From a bacterium (lineage in GTDB: Bacteria > Planctomycetota > J058 > JAJDCP01), in assembly GCA_030428695.1 (NCBI GenBank), contig JAUIEM010000430.1:1-7968 (forward strand): a stretch of 7,968 nt of DNA, given 5' to 3'. The notes beneath the pieces were generated by a model, which worked only from the letters and a program-made list of their open reading frames with translations, was not told the DNA's origin and made no database searches. Each line of letters begins with the position of its first letter. Position 1 is the first letter of the stretch. Positions 1 to 6,361 of this stretch are shown here, piece after piece. A program made the translations under genes and the position numbers.

Positions 1-1462
1 GGCCAGGCGTGCAGTTCTGGACGTTCCACTCCGAGAAGCCGCCGACGTGGCAACGGCCACGGCAGGTCATCTTGACCCCATCGGGGTACTTGTAGGTGAC
101 GTTGTTCGTCCAGCTGTCCTTGTAGTCGCCCCAGTCGAACTCGTGGTCGGCCTCGTCCTTCTTGTCGAGCGGCTGAAGAACGTCGACGCGCTCCCAGTTC
201 TTGCCGTCGTAGAAGAACTTCTCGGGCAGGTCGCCAGACATGGTCCGCAGGCCTTCCCAATCGACCTCGACGGCCTCCGGGTCCTTCGCGACCTTCTTTT
301 TGCTCTTCTTCTTGGTCTTCTTCTTCCGCCGGGGACGCTCCGCGACTTCCTCTTCCTCTTCCTCGGGCTCGGGCTCGGGGCGCGGCCGACGACGCCGGGT
401 GCGGGGCGGCTCTTCCTCGACGACGGCCGCGGCCGGAGCGGCGGCGGGCGGCGCGGCGGGGGCCGCAGGCTTCCAGGCCGGGCAGGACTCGGCGACCTTG
501 AGCAGCTCGCCCGTCGCACGGTCCTGGTAGTCGAGGATGGTTTCGAGCTCGTTCTGCGTGTACGACGCGTCCTTGAGCTGCCCGTTCAGACCGTTGATCG
601 TCGTCTTGAAGGAGTTGAACTCCTTGATGTTCGTGATCTCGATGTACTTGTCCTGGATCTCCTGGACGAGCTCCATCTCGAGCGACGCGATGATCCGCAT
701 GATCTCGAACGCGGCCTTGAGGTCCATCTGGCCCGACTTCGAGATCATCTCGGCGGACACCGACGCCTGCCGCACGTCCCGGCAGCACACCATCAGCGGC
801 TGCTTGTAGGCCAGTGCCCCGTAGGAGCGGCGTTTCTGGCGCATCGTCGTGTTGAACTTCGCGAGCAGCAGGGGCGACATCCAGCTGCCGCAGACACCGG
901 CCTTGGCCCGGAAGCGCAGGTCGATCTCGCCCGGCTTCGGGTTGGCGGGGTCCTCGGCGTCCGTGATCTCGCGGATGCCCTCTTCCATCGCGATGCGGCA
1001 CAGCTCGACGCAGGCCTCGATGTCCGGCTCTTTGGCCGTGACCTCGATCTTGCTGGTCTCGAGGATGCGACGGTGACCCTTGTACTTCGGGTTCGCCTTG
1101 TTGACGACGAACTCGGTGGGCTCGTCGATGAACTTGATCGTACAGTACACCGTGCAGGGGAGCCGGAACTGCCCGAGGTCGACGGTCTCGACCTTGACCT
1201 CGCGCAGGAAGATGTCGTGGCCCTCACCGTCGATGCAGTAGCCCGGGTAGACCTCGAAGGTCAGGTCCCCGCGCCGTCGCCCACGCACGTCGAGCTCGTC
1301 GCCGTAGTTGGCGACGATGCCCGGGCTGTGGAAACGGGCCTGGTGCAGCCTGTGCTTGTCGAGGTGGTACCTCTCGCCGGTCTCAAAGTCCTCGGATTCC
1401 AGGCGCAGACCGTGAAAGTGGTTCAGCCTGATGTAACCTTCTTTCGGTACCTCGATCCCCAT
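1..1462 (-). CDS. Putative CIS tail-associated protein, 3'-truncated by window edge
   Basis: This open frame of 487 codons runs from ATG at 1462 through the left window edge, so its C-terminus is missing. The start is supported by an AGGGAG ribosome site about 7 bases upstream. Residues about 8-95 (EGYIRLNHFHGLRLESEDF, then RYHLDKHRLHQARFH, GIV and YPGYCIDGEGHDIFL) resemble an N-terminal domain I associate with proteins beside gpI-like genes in contractile injection clusters; its function is not established. Residues about 195-325 are predicted helical with coiled-coil-like stretches. Residues about 330-400 form a linker: Ala/Pro-rich, then Arg-rich, then a Glu run (EPEPEEEEEE), then a Lys run (KKKTKKKSKKK). 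A further region follows (about 400-487) rich in Trp, Asp and Tyr, with cysteines at 467, 471 and 484. It is the fourth gene of the baseplate row, 108 bases after the gpI-like gene. It could be a fibre, baseplate adaptor or surface protein. The frame is very likely coding; the role is inferred from position. Confidence 0.8.
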   Translation of the reverse strand, partial: MGIEVPKEGYIRLNHFHGLRLESEDFETGERYHLDKHRLHQARFHSPGIVANYGDELDVRGRRRGDLTFEVYPGYCIDGEGHDIFLREVKVETVDLGQFRLPCTVYCTIKFIDEPTEFVVNKANPKYKGHRRILETSKIEVTAKEPDIEACVELCRIAMEEGIREITDAEDPANPKPGEIDLRFRAKAGVCGSWMSPLLLAKFNTTMRQKRRSYGALAYKQPLMVCCRDVRQASVSAEMISKSGQMDLKAAFEIMRIIASLEMELVQEIQDKYIEITNIKEFNSFKTTINGLNGQLKDASYTQNELETILDYQDRATGELLKVAESCPAWKPAAPAAPPAAAPAAAVVEEEPPRTRRRRPRPEPEPEEEEEEVAERPRRKKKTKKKSKKKVAKDPEAVEVDWEGLRTMSGDLPEKFFYDGKNWERVDVLQPLDKKDEADHEFDWGDYKDSWTNNVTYKYPDGVKMTCRGRCHVGGFSEWNVQNCTPG

Positions 1463-1531
1463 TTCCGTCTCCCTCTACAAGCCGCGAAGCGCAGGCTCTG
1501 TCTCTCTCGTGTCGATTCCTGCCGGTCTCCA

Positions 1532-1558
1532 AAGATAGCAGGTTGTACTGTCCCGCCG
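1532..1558 (-). promoter_or_regulatory. Candidate extended -10 promoter upstream of the 1-1462 gene
   Basis: On the minus strand TGCTATCTT (1532-1540) fits an extended -10 (TGn plus a hexamer matching TATAAT at 4 of 6). It lies 70 bases upstream of the ATG at 1462, in the 108-base gap after the gpI-like gene. No good -35 is visible. The call is strengthened slightly because AACCTGCTA and a nearby CGGCGGGA block also occur at the candidate promoter of the gp25-like gene. Confidence 0.3.
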
Positions 1559-1570
1559 GCGATCCGCCTC

Positions 1571-2503
1571 CTAGACCATGTCGAGGTAGGACGGGTCGCC
1601 CGCCATGTCGGTGTCGACACCGACAGTCGAGGCCTCGCCGATGACGATGCCGAAGTCTTCCTCATCTTCGCTGGGCTGGAACGTCAGATAGTACTGCGTG
1701 TGGGCCGGCTTTTCCCGTTCGATGATCCTGTGGATGCGGCGGATCTGCTGATTGGTCACATCGCCCAGCGTCAACGGCAGCTCGACCATGAAGGTGTAGG
1801 CCTTGTTGGCCGCGTGCATCAGGATCGTGTCCTCACCGACCGTCGAGTAGATCCCGACCACGATGCCGTTGAACGGCCACTCGTTCTCGTGGATCTGGGG
1901 CTCGAAGCCGGTGAAGATCTTCAGGTAGATCTTCATGCCCCGCAGGGTGCCGCGCAGGTGGTAGAGCTCTACCGCCTTCTTGATGATGTCGCGGCGCTTG
2001 ATCTCCGGCCAGTCGTCCTCGAGGGTCATCGCGACCCAGGAGGCGAGCCAGGGGAGGAAGTCGGGCGGAGCGAGCAGGGGGTCGAAATATCGCTCGATGT
2101 TCTCGAGCTTCTCTTCGGTCTGGTTGAAGATGTGCTGGAAGATCCAGAGGAAGTCACGGAGGAAGCTGCGGCCGCCGAGGTCGTCGCGCTGGTAGATGCT
2201 CGGCAGGAAGCGGATCATGCTGTGGTCGGCGACCTGCAGCTTGATCGTGAAGATTCCCGACCGCACGTCCACCTTCTCGCCGATGCCTGGACGCTGGCTG
2301 ATCACGGTGCCCTTGGGCAGCTCGCTCTCGGTGTAGCGGATCTGGACCTTGTCGAGCGGAAAGCCGCAGATATCGAGGATCTTGCGCGCCTTCGAGAGCT
2401 TGTAGCCCTCGACCTTCGGCATCTCGATCTCGGTCTCTGCAAGCTTTCGCTTGAGAGCCTGGAGCGCCGACTCCCGCCGTTTATGCCCGTCCTTCTTGGC
2501 CAT
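1571..2503 (-). CDS. Phage tail protein I (P2 gpI/TIGR02242-like) baseplate wedge protein with N-terminal PASTA domain
   Basis: This 310-residue protein would be a baseplate wedge component, the counterpart of T4 gp7/Afp12, acting with the gp6-like protein encoded just upstream. Residues 1-27 are basic and helical. Residues 28-92 look like a single PASTA domain: MPKVEGYKLSKARKIL, then LPKGTVISQRPGIGEKV, then a final strand IFTIKLQV. Residues about 97-205 carry the gpI family signature: LPSIYQRDD, FLRDFLWIF, FDPLLAPPDFLPWLASWV, then LYHLRGTLRG and FTGFEPQIHE. The typical EREKPAHTQY segment is at 263-271, and the tail ends IGEASTVGVDTDM. A GIVxG-STVG-DT motif occurs twice, at 213 and 285. ATG at 2503 follows a strong AGGAAGGA ribosome site. 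No signal peptide is visible. The family assignment is firm. The PASTA fusion is unusual for gpI-like proteins as far as I know, and its ligand is not known from sequence. Confidence 0.93.
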   Translation of the reverse strand: MAKKDGHKRRESALQALKRKLAETEIEMPKVEGYKLSKARKILDICGFPLDKVQIRYTESELPKGTVISQRPGIGEKVDVRSGIFTIKLQVADHSMIRFLPSIYQRDDLGGRSFLRDFLWIFQHIFNQTEEKLENIERYFDPLLAPPDFLPWLASWVAMTLEDDWPEIKRRDIIKKAVELYHLRGTLRGMKIYLKIFTGFEPQIHENEWPFNGIVVGIYSTVGEDTILMHAANKAYTFMVELPLTLGDVTNQQIRRIHRIIEREKPAHTQYYLTFQPSEDEEDFGIVIGEASTVGVDTDMAGDPSYLDMV

Positions 2504-2528
2504 TGTCCTTCCTAATGGATCGTTGCCT

Positions 2529-2564
2529 GCGGAAGGGCTGAACCCTCCGCGGCGGAACGTCCGC
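2529..2564 (-). other. Tandem hairpins in the leader of the gpI-like gene
   Basis: Two adjacent inverted repeats share arms. GCGGA-acg-TCCGC (2552-2564) is perfect. The second (2529-2550) pairs GCGGAGGG with CCCTTCCGC around a short loop, with one bulged base. Because GCGGA/TCCGC occurs in both, alternative pairings are possible. They lie 26-61 bases upstream of the gpI-like start and have no U tract, so a leader structure or mRNA-stability element is more likely than an intrinsic terminator. Confidence 0.4.
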
Positions 2565-2616
2565 TCACCACGGCCTCATGTTTTCCATACGCTTGCACAC
2601 AGTCGTATATGTCGCC

Positions 2617-2626
2617 TGACATGTCA
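2617..2626. promoter_or_regulatory. Perfect 10-base palindrome TGACATGTCA, possible operator
   Basis: TGACATGTCA is self-complementary and sits in the 159-base gap between the baseplate J-like and gpI-like genes. On the minus strand it overlaps TTGACA, a perfect -35 hexamer. The only TATA-like hexamer downstream (TATACG, 2604-2609) is about 13 bases away, too close for an ordinary sigma-70 promoter. It may bind a dimeric regulator; a 10-base palindrome could also arise by chance. Confidence 0.25.
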
Positions 2627-2662
2627 AATGCCTCGTGCGGAGGGGCCCCGGTCGCGCGCACG

Positions 2663-5600
2663 CTAGACCAGGACCTCCTTCGTCACCTCCTCGACGTTGA
2701 CGTCCACGACGTGTAGCAGCTCGTCCTCTTTGAGCTCGATCTTGTCGGAGGTCAGCCGGCGGTCTTCGTCGAACAGGCTGAGATCCTCGATATAGTCGAC
2801 GCCCTCGACCCGCTCGACGATGTGGTAGAGGTCGGACTTGTGCAGCGAGCGTCCGAACGGCCAGCCCGACATGTCGGCGCCGCCGAGCACCGGGTGCAGG
2901 AAGCGGCGGACGGCCTCCTCGATCTGGCGGCGGACCGTCGAGCCGCGCGCGCCGATCTGCTTGAGCACGATCTGCACGTCGACCGAGATCTCGACGTAGC
3001 GGGGCTTGCCGACGTGGAGCTTGGTCGTGATCAGGCGCCGCACGTCGAGGAAGTCCTTCACCTTGCGGATCAGCTCGGGGGTTGGCACCAGCGGCCGCGT
3101 CATGTCCGGGATGACCTTCTCTTCCTTCGGCAAGATCAGGATGGTCAGCTCGCCTTCCTTCTTCGGGCTGGCCATCGCCTTGGCCCGGGCGACGTTGCCG
3201 GAGGCGCGCACCGACAGCCACTCGAAGTCCTCGGCGGTCACGGCGCGGTAGCGGTTCTTGACCACGTGCGGGCCGCGCATCTTCGCCTCTTCGATGCTCT
3301 CCTGGTCGGAGCCACCGACGGCCGGGTGGTGGTTGACCACCTGGTCGATGTAGGCGATGGACTGGCGCAGCACGGTCAGGCTGCCCGCGCCGACGTTGCC
3401 GATCGCGCCGCCGCCGGTCAGGTACTGCTCGGCCTTGACGTTGTCGGTGCCCATCGGCGGGATCATGCCGCGCCGGCCGTCCCCGAAGCGGACCTCGCCG
3501 GTCAGCGGGTCGATCAGGTAGTGGCGGCTGGTCGGGCCGGAGTTGTAGAAGCTGTCGACCTGGTGCCAGCGGATCCAGACCTCGATGGTGTTGCCGGCGT
3601 CGTCCTTGATCTGCTTGACCGCGGTCTCGCCTTCTTCGGCGTAGATGCGCTTGAGCTCGCGCTTCGGCGGGACGTCGTTCTCTTTGACCAGGATGCTCTG
3701 GCCGGGCAGCACGGGCTGCTGGGTGAAGCGGAAGATCTGGTCGGGGGTGCCGTCGCTGTGGCCGAGCACTTCGTCGAACACGGTCATCGCGTTCAGGGCG
3801 GAGGTCGTGTTGAGGCGGATGTCCTCGATGACCGGCGCCTTCGAGTAGCTGCCCATCTCGAAGCGCGCCCGCACCCAGTGCAGCTCCTGGCCGAACTCCC
3901 GCTTCTTCGGGTGGTTGGAGGGGCCGGTGAACTTGAGGAGCCCGCACAGGGTCAGGTTGCTCGTGTCGTCGTTGGCGACCAGGCTCGCCCAGTGGTTGCC
4001 GTCCCAGTACTCCCAGAGGATGCGCTGGTCCTGCTTCTTGGTGCGGTTCTGCCGCTCGATCAGCCCCTCTTCGGGGAACGGCTCGTCGAGCGCCTGCTCC
4101 TCGAACTCGACGCGCGACTCCTCGACCCGGAAGTAGGCGGAGACCATCGAGTTCGGGAAGGGCCGGTCGAAGCCGACGTACATCGCCGGGTTCTCTTCGC
4201 GGATCGGCAGGAACGGCTGGAAGGCGCGCCCCGGCTGGTCGATGATGTGCGAGTAGTCGCGGTAGGTGAAGTCGTTGTACGTCAGGATATGGCGCGCCGA
4301 GTAGGGCACCTGGCTGTACTTGAGCACGACGTTCTTCAGCGACGGCGGACGCAGCGGCCGGTCTTCCTTCCAGATCCACTCCGACTGCCCGGTGTTCGGA
4401 TCGACGACCGCCTCGTACTTGCCGCGCGAGCCGTAGTCACCCTGGTAGAGCAGCCCGCGCACCCAGAAGCCCTCGACGCCGTTGATCTCGGTCGCCTTCA
4501 TGAACTCCGGACGCAGGAACGACACCCAGCCGTTCTTCTGGAAGCACTTCGTCGTGTCGACGAAGTTGAACTGCACCGGCTCCTTGACGCCGTACACCGT
4601 CGAGGTGCTGATCTCCTCCCAACGCCGACCGTTGTAGTACTCCCAACGGATCTGGCAGTTCGGCGAGGGGCTGGCGAAGGGGACGAGCGCCGGGTCGGTC
4701 ATCGTGAACTCGATGCGAACCATCGAGTCGTCCTTGCTGAACACCTCTTCGGAGCAGATGTAGAAGACGTTGTCGAACTTCGGCTCCTCGCCGAGGGGGT
4801 AGAAGTTCTTGCTCAGGTCGACCGCGACGAAGATGTCCCCGCCGGAGTTGAGGAAACAGTGGTCGGGCGGCACGCCGTCCTGCAGGATCATCGCGCAGAG
4901 CTTGATCTCGTCGAGCACGGTGTCGTCGTCATTGATCGGCACCTCGATCAGCTCGGCGCGGATCCAGGTCGTGTCGACGTCCTCGAGCTCGAGCCCGGCG
5001 ATGTCCTCGACCGGACCGGTGAAGGTGATGCCGCGACCGCCGGAGCCGATGTTGCTCGCCTCGCGCAGCTCCTCTTCGGGCACCTGCGAGGTGACGAGCT
5101 CCTTCCAGCGGCGCCCGTTCCAGTATTCCCAGGCGACGAGGTCGGTGAACTCCTCATCCTTCTGCTTCGGGCAGGTGAACACGCACTCGATCGTCGAGGC
5201 TTCCTTCAGCGAGCCGAAGCGGTCGTCCCCGATGTAGAGGAAGCGGTCCATCTGCTTGGCGCCGGCGAAGGCCTCGAAGGGGATCCGCTCGTCACCGGTC
5301 ATGTTCTCCGTGTTGTCCGAGACCTTGTCGCCGTCGATGCTGACGATCTTGACCAGCTTCGTGTTGGTGACGCACAGCTCGTCGCCCGTCTCGAAGATGA
5401 TCGCCTCGCCCTCGTCGGCCTGCTCGGTGCAGACCTGGGTGCCGCGCGGCACCCACTGGGGCTTGGTGGCACCCTCGGCGAGGTAGAAGGTCAGCATCGC
5501 CTCCGCGGGCTGCGGAGGCCGCAGGCGGATGCCGATCAGGTCGAGCAGCACCAGGTAGACCCGGTCGGGGATCCGATTGATGCGGTAGAGCATCATCTCG

Positions 5601-5752
5601 GTCAGCCAGGCGAACAACTCGATCAGCGTGATCCCAGGGTCGGAGGGGTTGTAGTTCGTCCACTCCGGACAGTACTGGGGGATGAGTCGGATCGCCTCCT
5701 CCACGATCTGGTCGAAGGTGCGATCGTCTAGATTCGGACTCGGTAGACCCAT
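2663..5752 (-). CDS. Putative baseplate assembly protein, baseplate J/gp6-like (TIGR02243-type)
   Basis: This 1029-residue protein is the large wedge subunit, counterpart of T4 gp6, P2 gpJ and Afp11, expected to form the baseplate ring with the gp25- and gp7-like partners. The N-terminus carries the family opening YNPSDPGITLIELFAWLTEM (34-53) followed by YRINRIPDR. The C-terminal third has the baseplate J core: DPLTGEVRFGDGRRGMIPP (748-766), a Gly-rich GGGAIGNVGAGSL stretch, NRYRAVTAEDFEWL (833-846), a PRYVEISVDVQIVLK strand, and GWPFGRSLHKSDLYHIVERV near 963-982. The middle holds three copies of a WEYWNGRRW-type motif (208, 370, 580), each followed by a WVRA-type strand. ATG at 5752 follows AAAGG about 10 bases upstream. 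The gp25-like gene ends 28 bases before it, so the two are probably cotranscribed. It seems long for the family, mainly from the repeated middle. Confidence 0.95.
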   Translation of the reverse strand: MGLPSPNLDDRTFDQIVEEAIRLIPQYCPEWTNYNPSDPGITLIELFAWLTEMMLYRINRIPDRVYLVLLDLIGIRLRPPQPAEAMLTFYLAEGATKPQWVPRGTQVCTEQADEGEAIIFETGDELCVTNTKLVKIVSIDGDKVSDNTENMTGDERIPFEAFAGAKQMDRFLYIGDDRFGSLKEASTIECVFTCPKQKDEEFTDLVAWEYWNGRRWKELVTSQVPEEELREASNIGSGGRGITFTGPVEDIAGLELEDVDTTWIRAELIEVPINDDDTVLDEIKLCAMILQDGVPPDHCFLNSGGDIFVAVDLSKNFYPLGEEPKFDNVFYICSEEVFSKDDSMVRIEFTMTDPALVPFASPSPNCQIRWEYYNGRRWEEISTSTVYGVKEPVQFNFVDTTKCFQKNGWVSFLRPEFMKATEINGVEGFWVRGLLYQGDYGSRGKYEAVVDPNTGQSEWIWKEDRPLRPPSLKNVVLKYSQVPYSARHILTYNDFTYRDYSHIIDQPGRAFQPFLPIREENPAMYVGFDRPFPNSMVSAYFRVEESRVEFEEQALDEPFPEEGLIERQNRTKKQDQRILWEYWDGNHWASLVANDDTSNLTLCGLLKFTGPSNHPKKREFGQELHWVRARFEMGSYSKAPVIEDIRLNTTSALNAMTVFDEVLGHSDGTPDQIFRFTQQPVLPGQSILVKENDVPPKRELKRIYAEEGETAVKQIKDDAGNTIEVWIRWHQVDSFYNSGPTSRHYLIDPLTGEVRFGDGRRGMIPPMGTDNVKAEQYLTGGGAIGNVGAGSLTVLRQSIAYIDQVVNHHPAVGGSDQESIEEAKMRGPHVVKNRYRAVTAEDFEWLSVRASGNVARAKAMASPKKEGELTILILPKEEKVIPDMTRPLVPTPELIRKVKDFLDVRRLITTKLHVGKPRYVEISVDVQIVLKQIGARGSTVRRQIEEAVRRFLHPVLGGADMSGWPFGRSLHKSDLYHIVERVEGVDYIEDLSLFDEDRRLTSDKIELKEDELLHVVDVNVEEVTKEVLV

Positions 5753-5780
5753 AGACCGTCAACCTTTCGGCTAAACCGTA

Positions 5781-6176
5781 TCAGGCGCTTTTCTGCAAAT
5801 AGAACGGATACACGAGGTTGTACACGTTGTTGGTCGCGATGACCTGGTACTCGACCTGCACGTCGACGCGGGCGTCGTCTTCAGGATCGACCGTACAGTC
5901 GACGGACAGCGCCTGAATCCGAGGCTCCCAGCTTCGCAGCGCCTCCTCGACGTAGTAGATGATCAGGCCGTGGGTGTTCGGGTTGTTCGGTGCGAAGATC
6001 AGGTCGTAGATCGCGCACCCGAAATCGGGGCGCATGACCCGCTCACCGAGCGCCGTGCCCAGGATGATCATGATGGACTCTTCGATGCTGTCCTCGTGGC
6101 GCGACATCGCGATGCCGCGACGTCGGTCGACCTGGATGGGGAATTTCCACCCTACCCCGAGAAAGCCTCTCTTCAT
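5781..6176 (-). CDS. GPW/gp25-family baseplate wedge protein
   Basis: This 131-residue protein is a small baseplate wedge subunit (T4 gp25, P2 gpW, Afp9 and T6SS TssE family) that joins the wedge and nucleates sheath polymerization. Visible family features are an N-terminal GVGWKFPIQVD segment, HEDSIEESIMIILGT, GERVMRPDFGCAIYDLIFAPNN (about 44-65), and the conserved Glu-Pro-Arg motif at 84-86 within RSWEPRI. A final strand block, VDVQVEYQVIATNNVYNLVYPFYL, follows. Length fits the family. ATG at 6176 was chosen because the GWKFP start of the domain follows at once and a GGAAGGTGG ribosome site lies about 9 bases upstream. The frame stays open further upstream, but that part is shadow of the preceding gene. 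This is the first CIS gene in its direction, with a candidate promoter and leader hairpin upstream. Confidence 0.95.
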   Translation of the reverse strand: MKRGFLGVGWKFPIQVDRRRGIAMSRHEDSIEESIMIILGTALGERVMRPDFGCAIYDLIFAPNNPNTHGLIIYYVEEALRSWEPRIQALSVDCTVDPEDDARVDVQVEYQVIATNNVYNLVYPFYLQKSA

Positions 6177-6217
6177 CGCGAGAATCCACCTTCCAGTTCG
6201 GAGGAGGGACGCCCCGG

Positions 6218-6236
6218 AACGGCCCGACGGGCCGTT
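6218..6236 (-). other. Perfect 8-bp stem, 3-base loop hairpin in the gp25 leader
   Basis: AACGGCCC and GGGCCGTT form a perfect inverted repeat around three bases, 42 bases upstream of the gp25-like start and about 35 bases downstream of the candidate -10. There is no run of T after it in either direction. It may be a leader hairpin of the CIS transcript, or the 3' end of the upstream membrane-protein transcript. Confidence 0.45.
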
Positions 6237-6270
6237 GCAGGAGGGTCCGTGTCTGGCGAAAGTGCTCGAA

Positions 6271-6300
6271 AGTCTAGCAGGTTCCCGCCGCCAACCGCAA
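6271..6300 (-). promoter_or_regulatory. Candidate sigma-70-like promoter for the CIS baseplate genes
   Basis: On the minus strand, TTGCGG (6295-6300) and TAGACT (6271-6276) are 18 bases apart, and TGC precedes the -10, making an extended -10 (TGCTAGACT). This predicts a transcript starting near 6264 with a leader of about 88 bases that contains the hairpin at 6218-6236. The -35 matches consensus at only 3 of 6 positions, so this is a visual call. Confidence 0.4.
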
Positions 6301-6361
6301 CGCAAAATTGAGTTTTCCACAGGGCCCCGCACGCTCCGGCCGCGCCCCGCGCAGGCGCGTC

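Noticed and set aside
293..328. Pyrimidine-rich tract (plus strand, many T and C) that could look like a terminator U tract or simple repeat
   Set aside because: In the minus-strand frame it encodes the Lys-rich linker of the 1-1462 protein and has no GC stem next to it.
47..2515. 822-codon open frame on the plus strand
   Set aside because: It is antisense to two well-supported minus-strand genes, crosses their intergenic gap, has Leu/Asp/Arg-rich low-information composition typical of high-GC shadow frames, and shows no family motif.
2604..2628. TTGACA plus TATACG as a minus-strand sigma-70 promoter before the gpI-like gene
   Set aside because: The spacer is only about 13 bases, too short; no better -10 at 16-18 bases was found. 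It is kept only as a palindrome.
2565..4379. 604-codon minus-strand frame overlapping the baseplate J-like gene
   Set aside because: It is an out-of-frame reading of the same DNA, Arg/Pro/Ala-rich, with no domain signature; its end in the 2565-2662 gap is incidental.
2822..5731. 969-codon open frame on the plus strand
   Set aside because: It is a mirror of the baseplate J-like gene, with repetitive Leu/Val/Asp/Arg composition; the minus strand carries the recognisable family motifs.
6304..6316. AAAA-ttgag-TTTT inverted repeat
   Set aside because: A 4-bp A/T stem is too weak to be a terminator, and it lies upstream of the candidate promoter with no other support.
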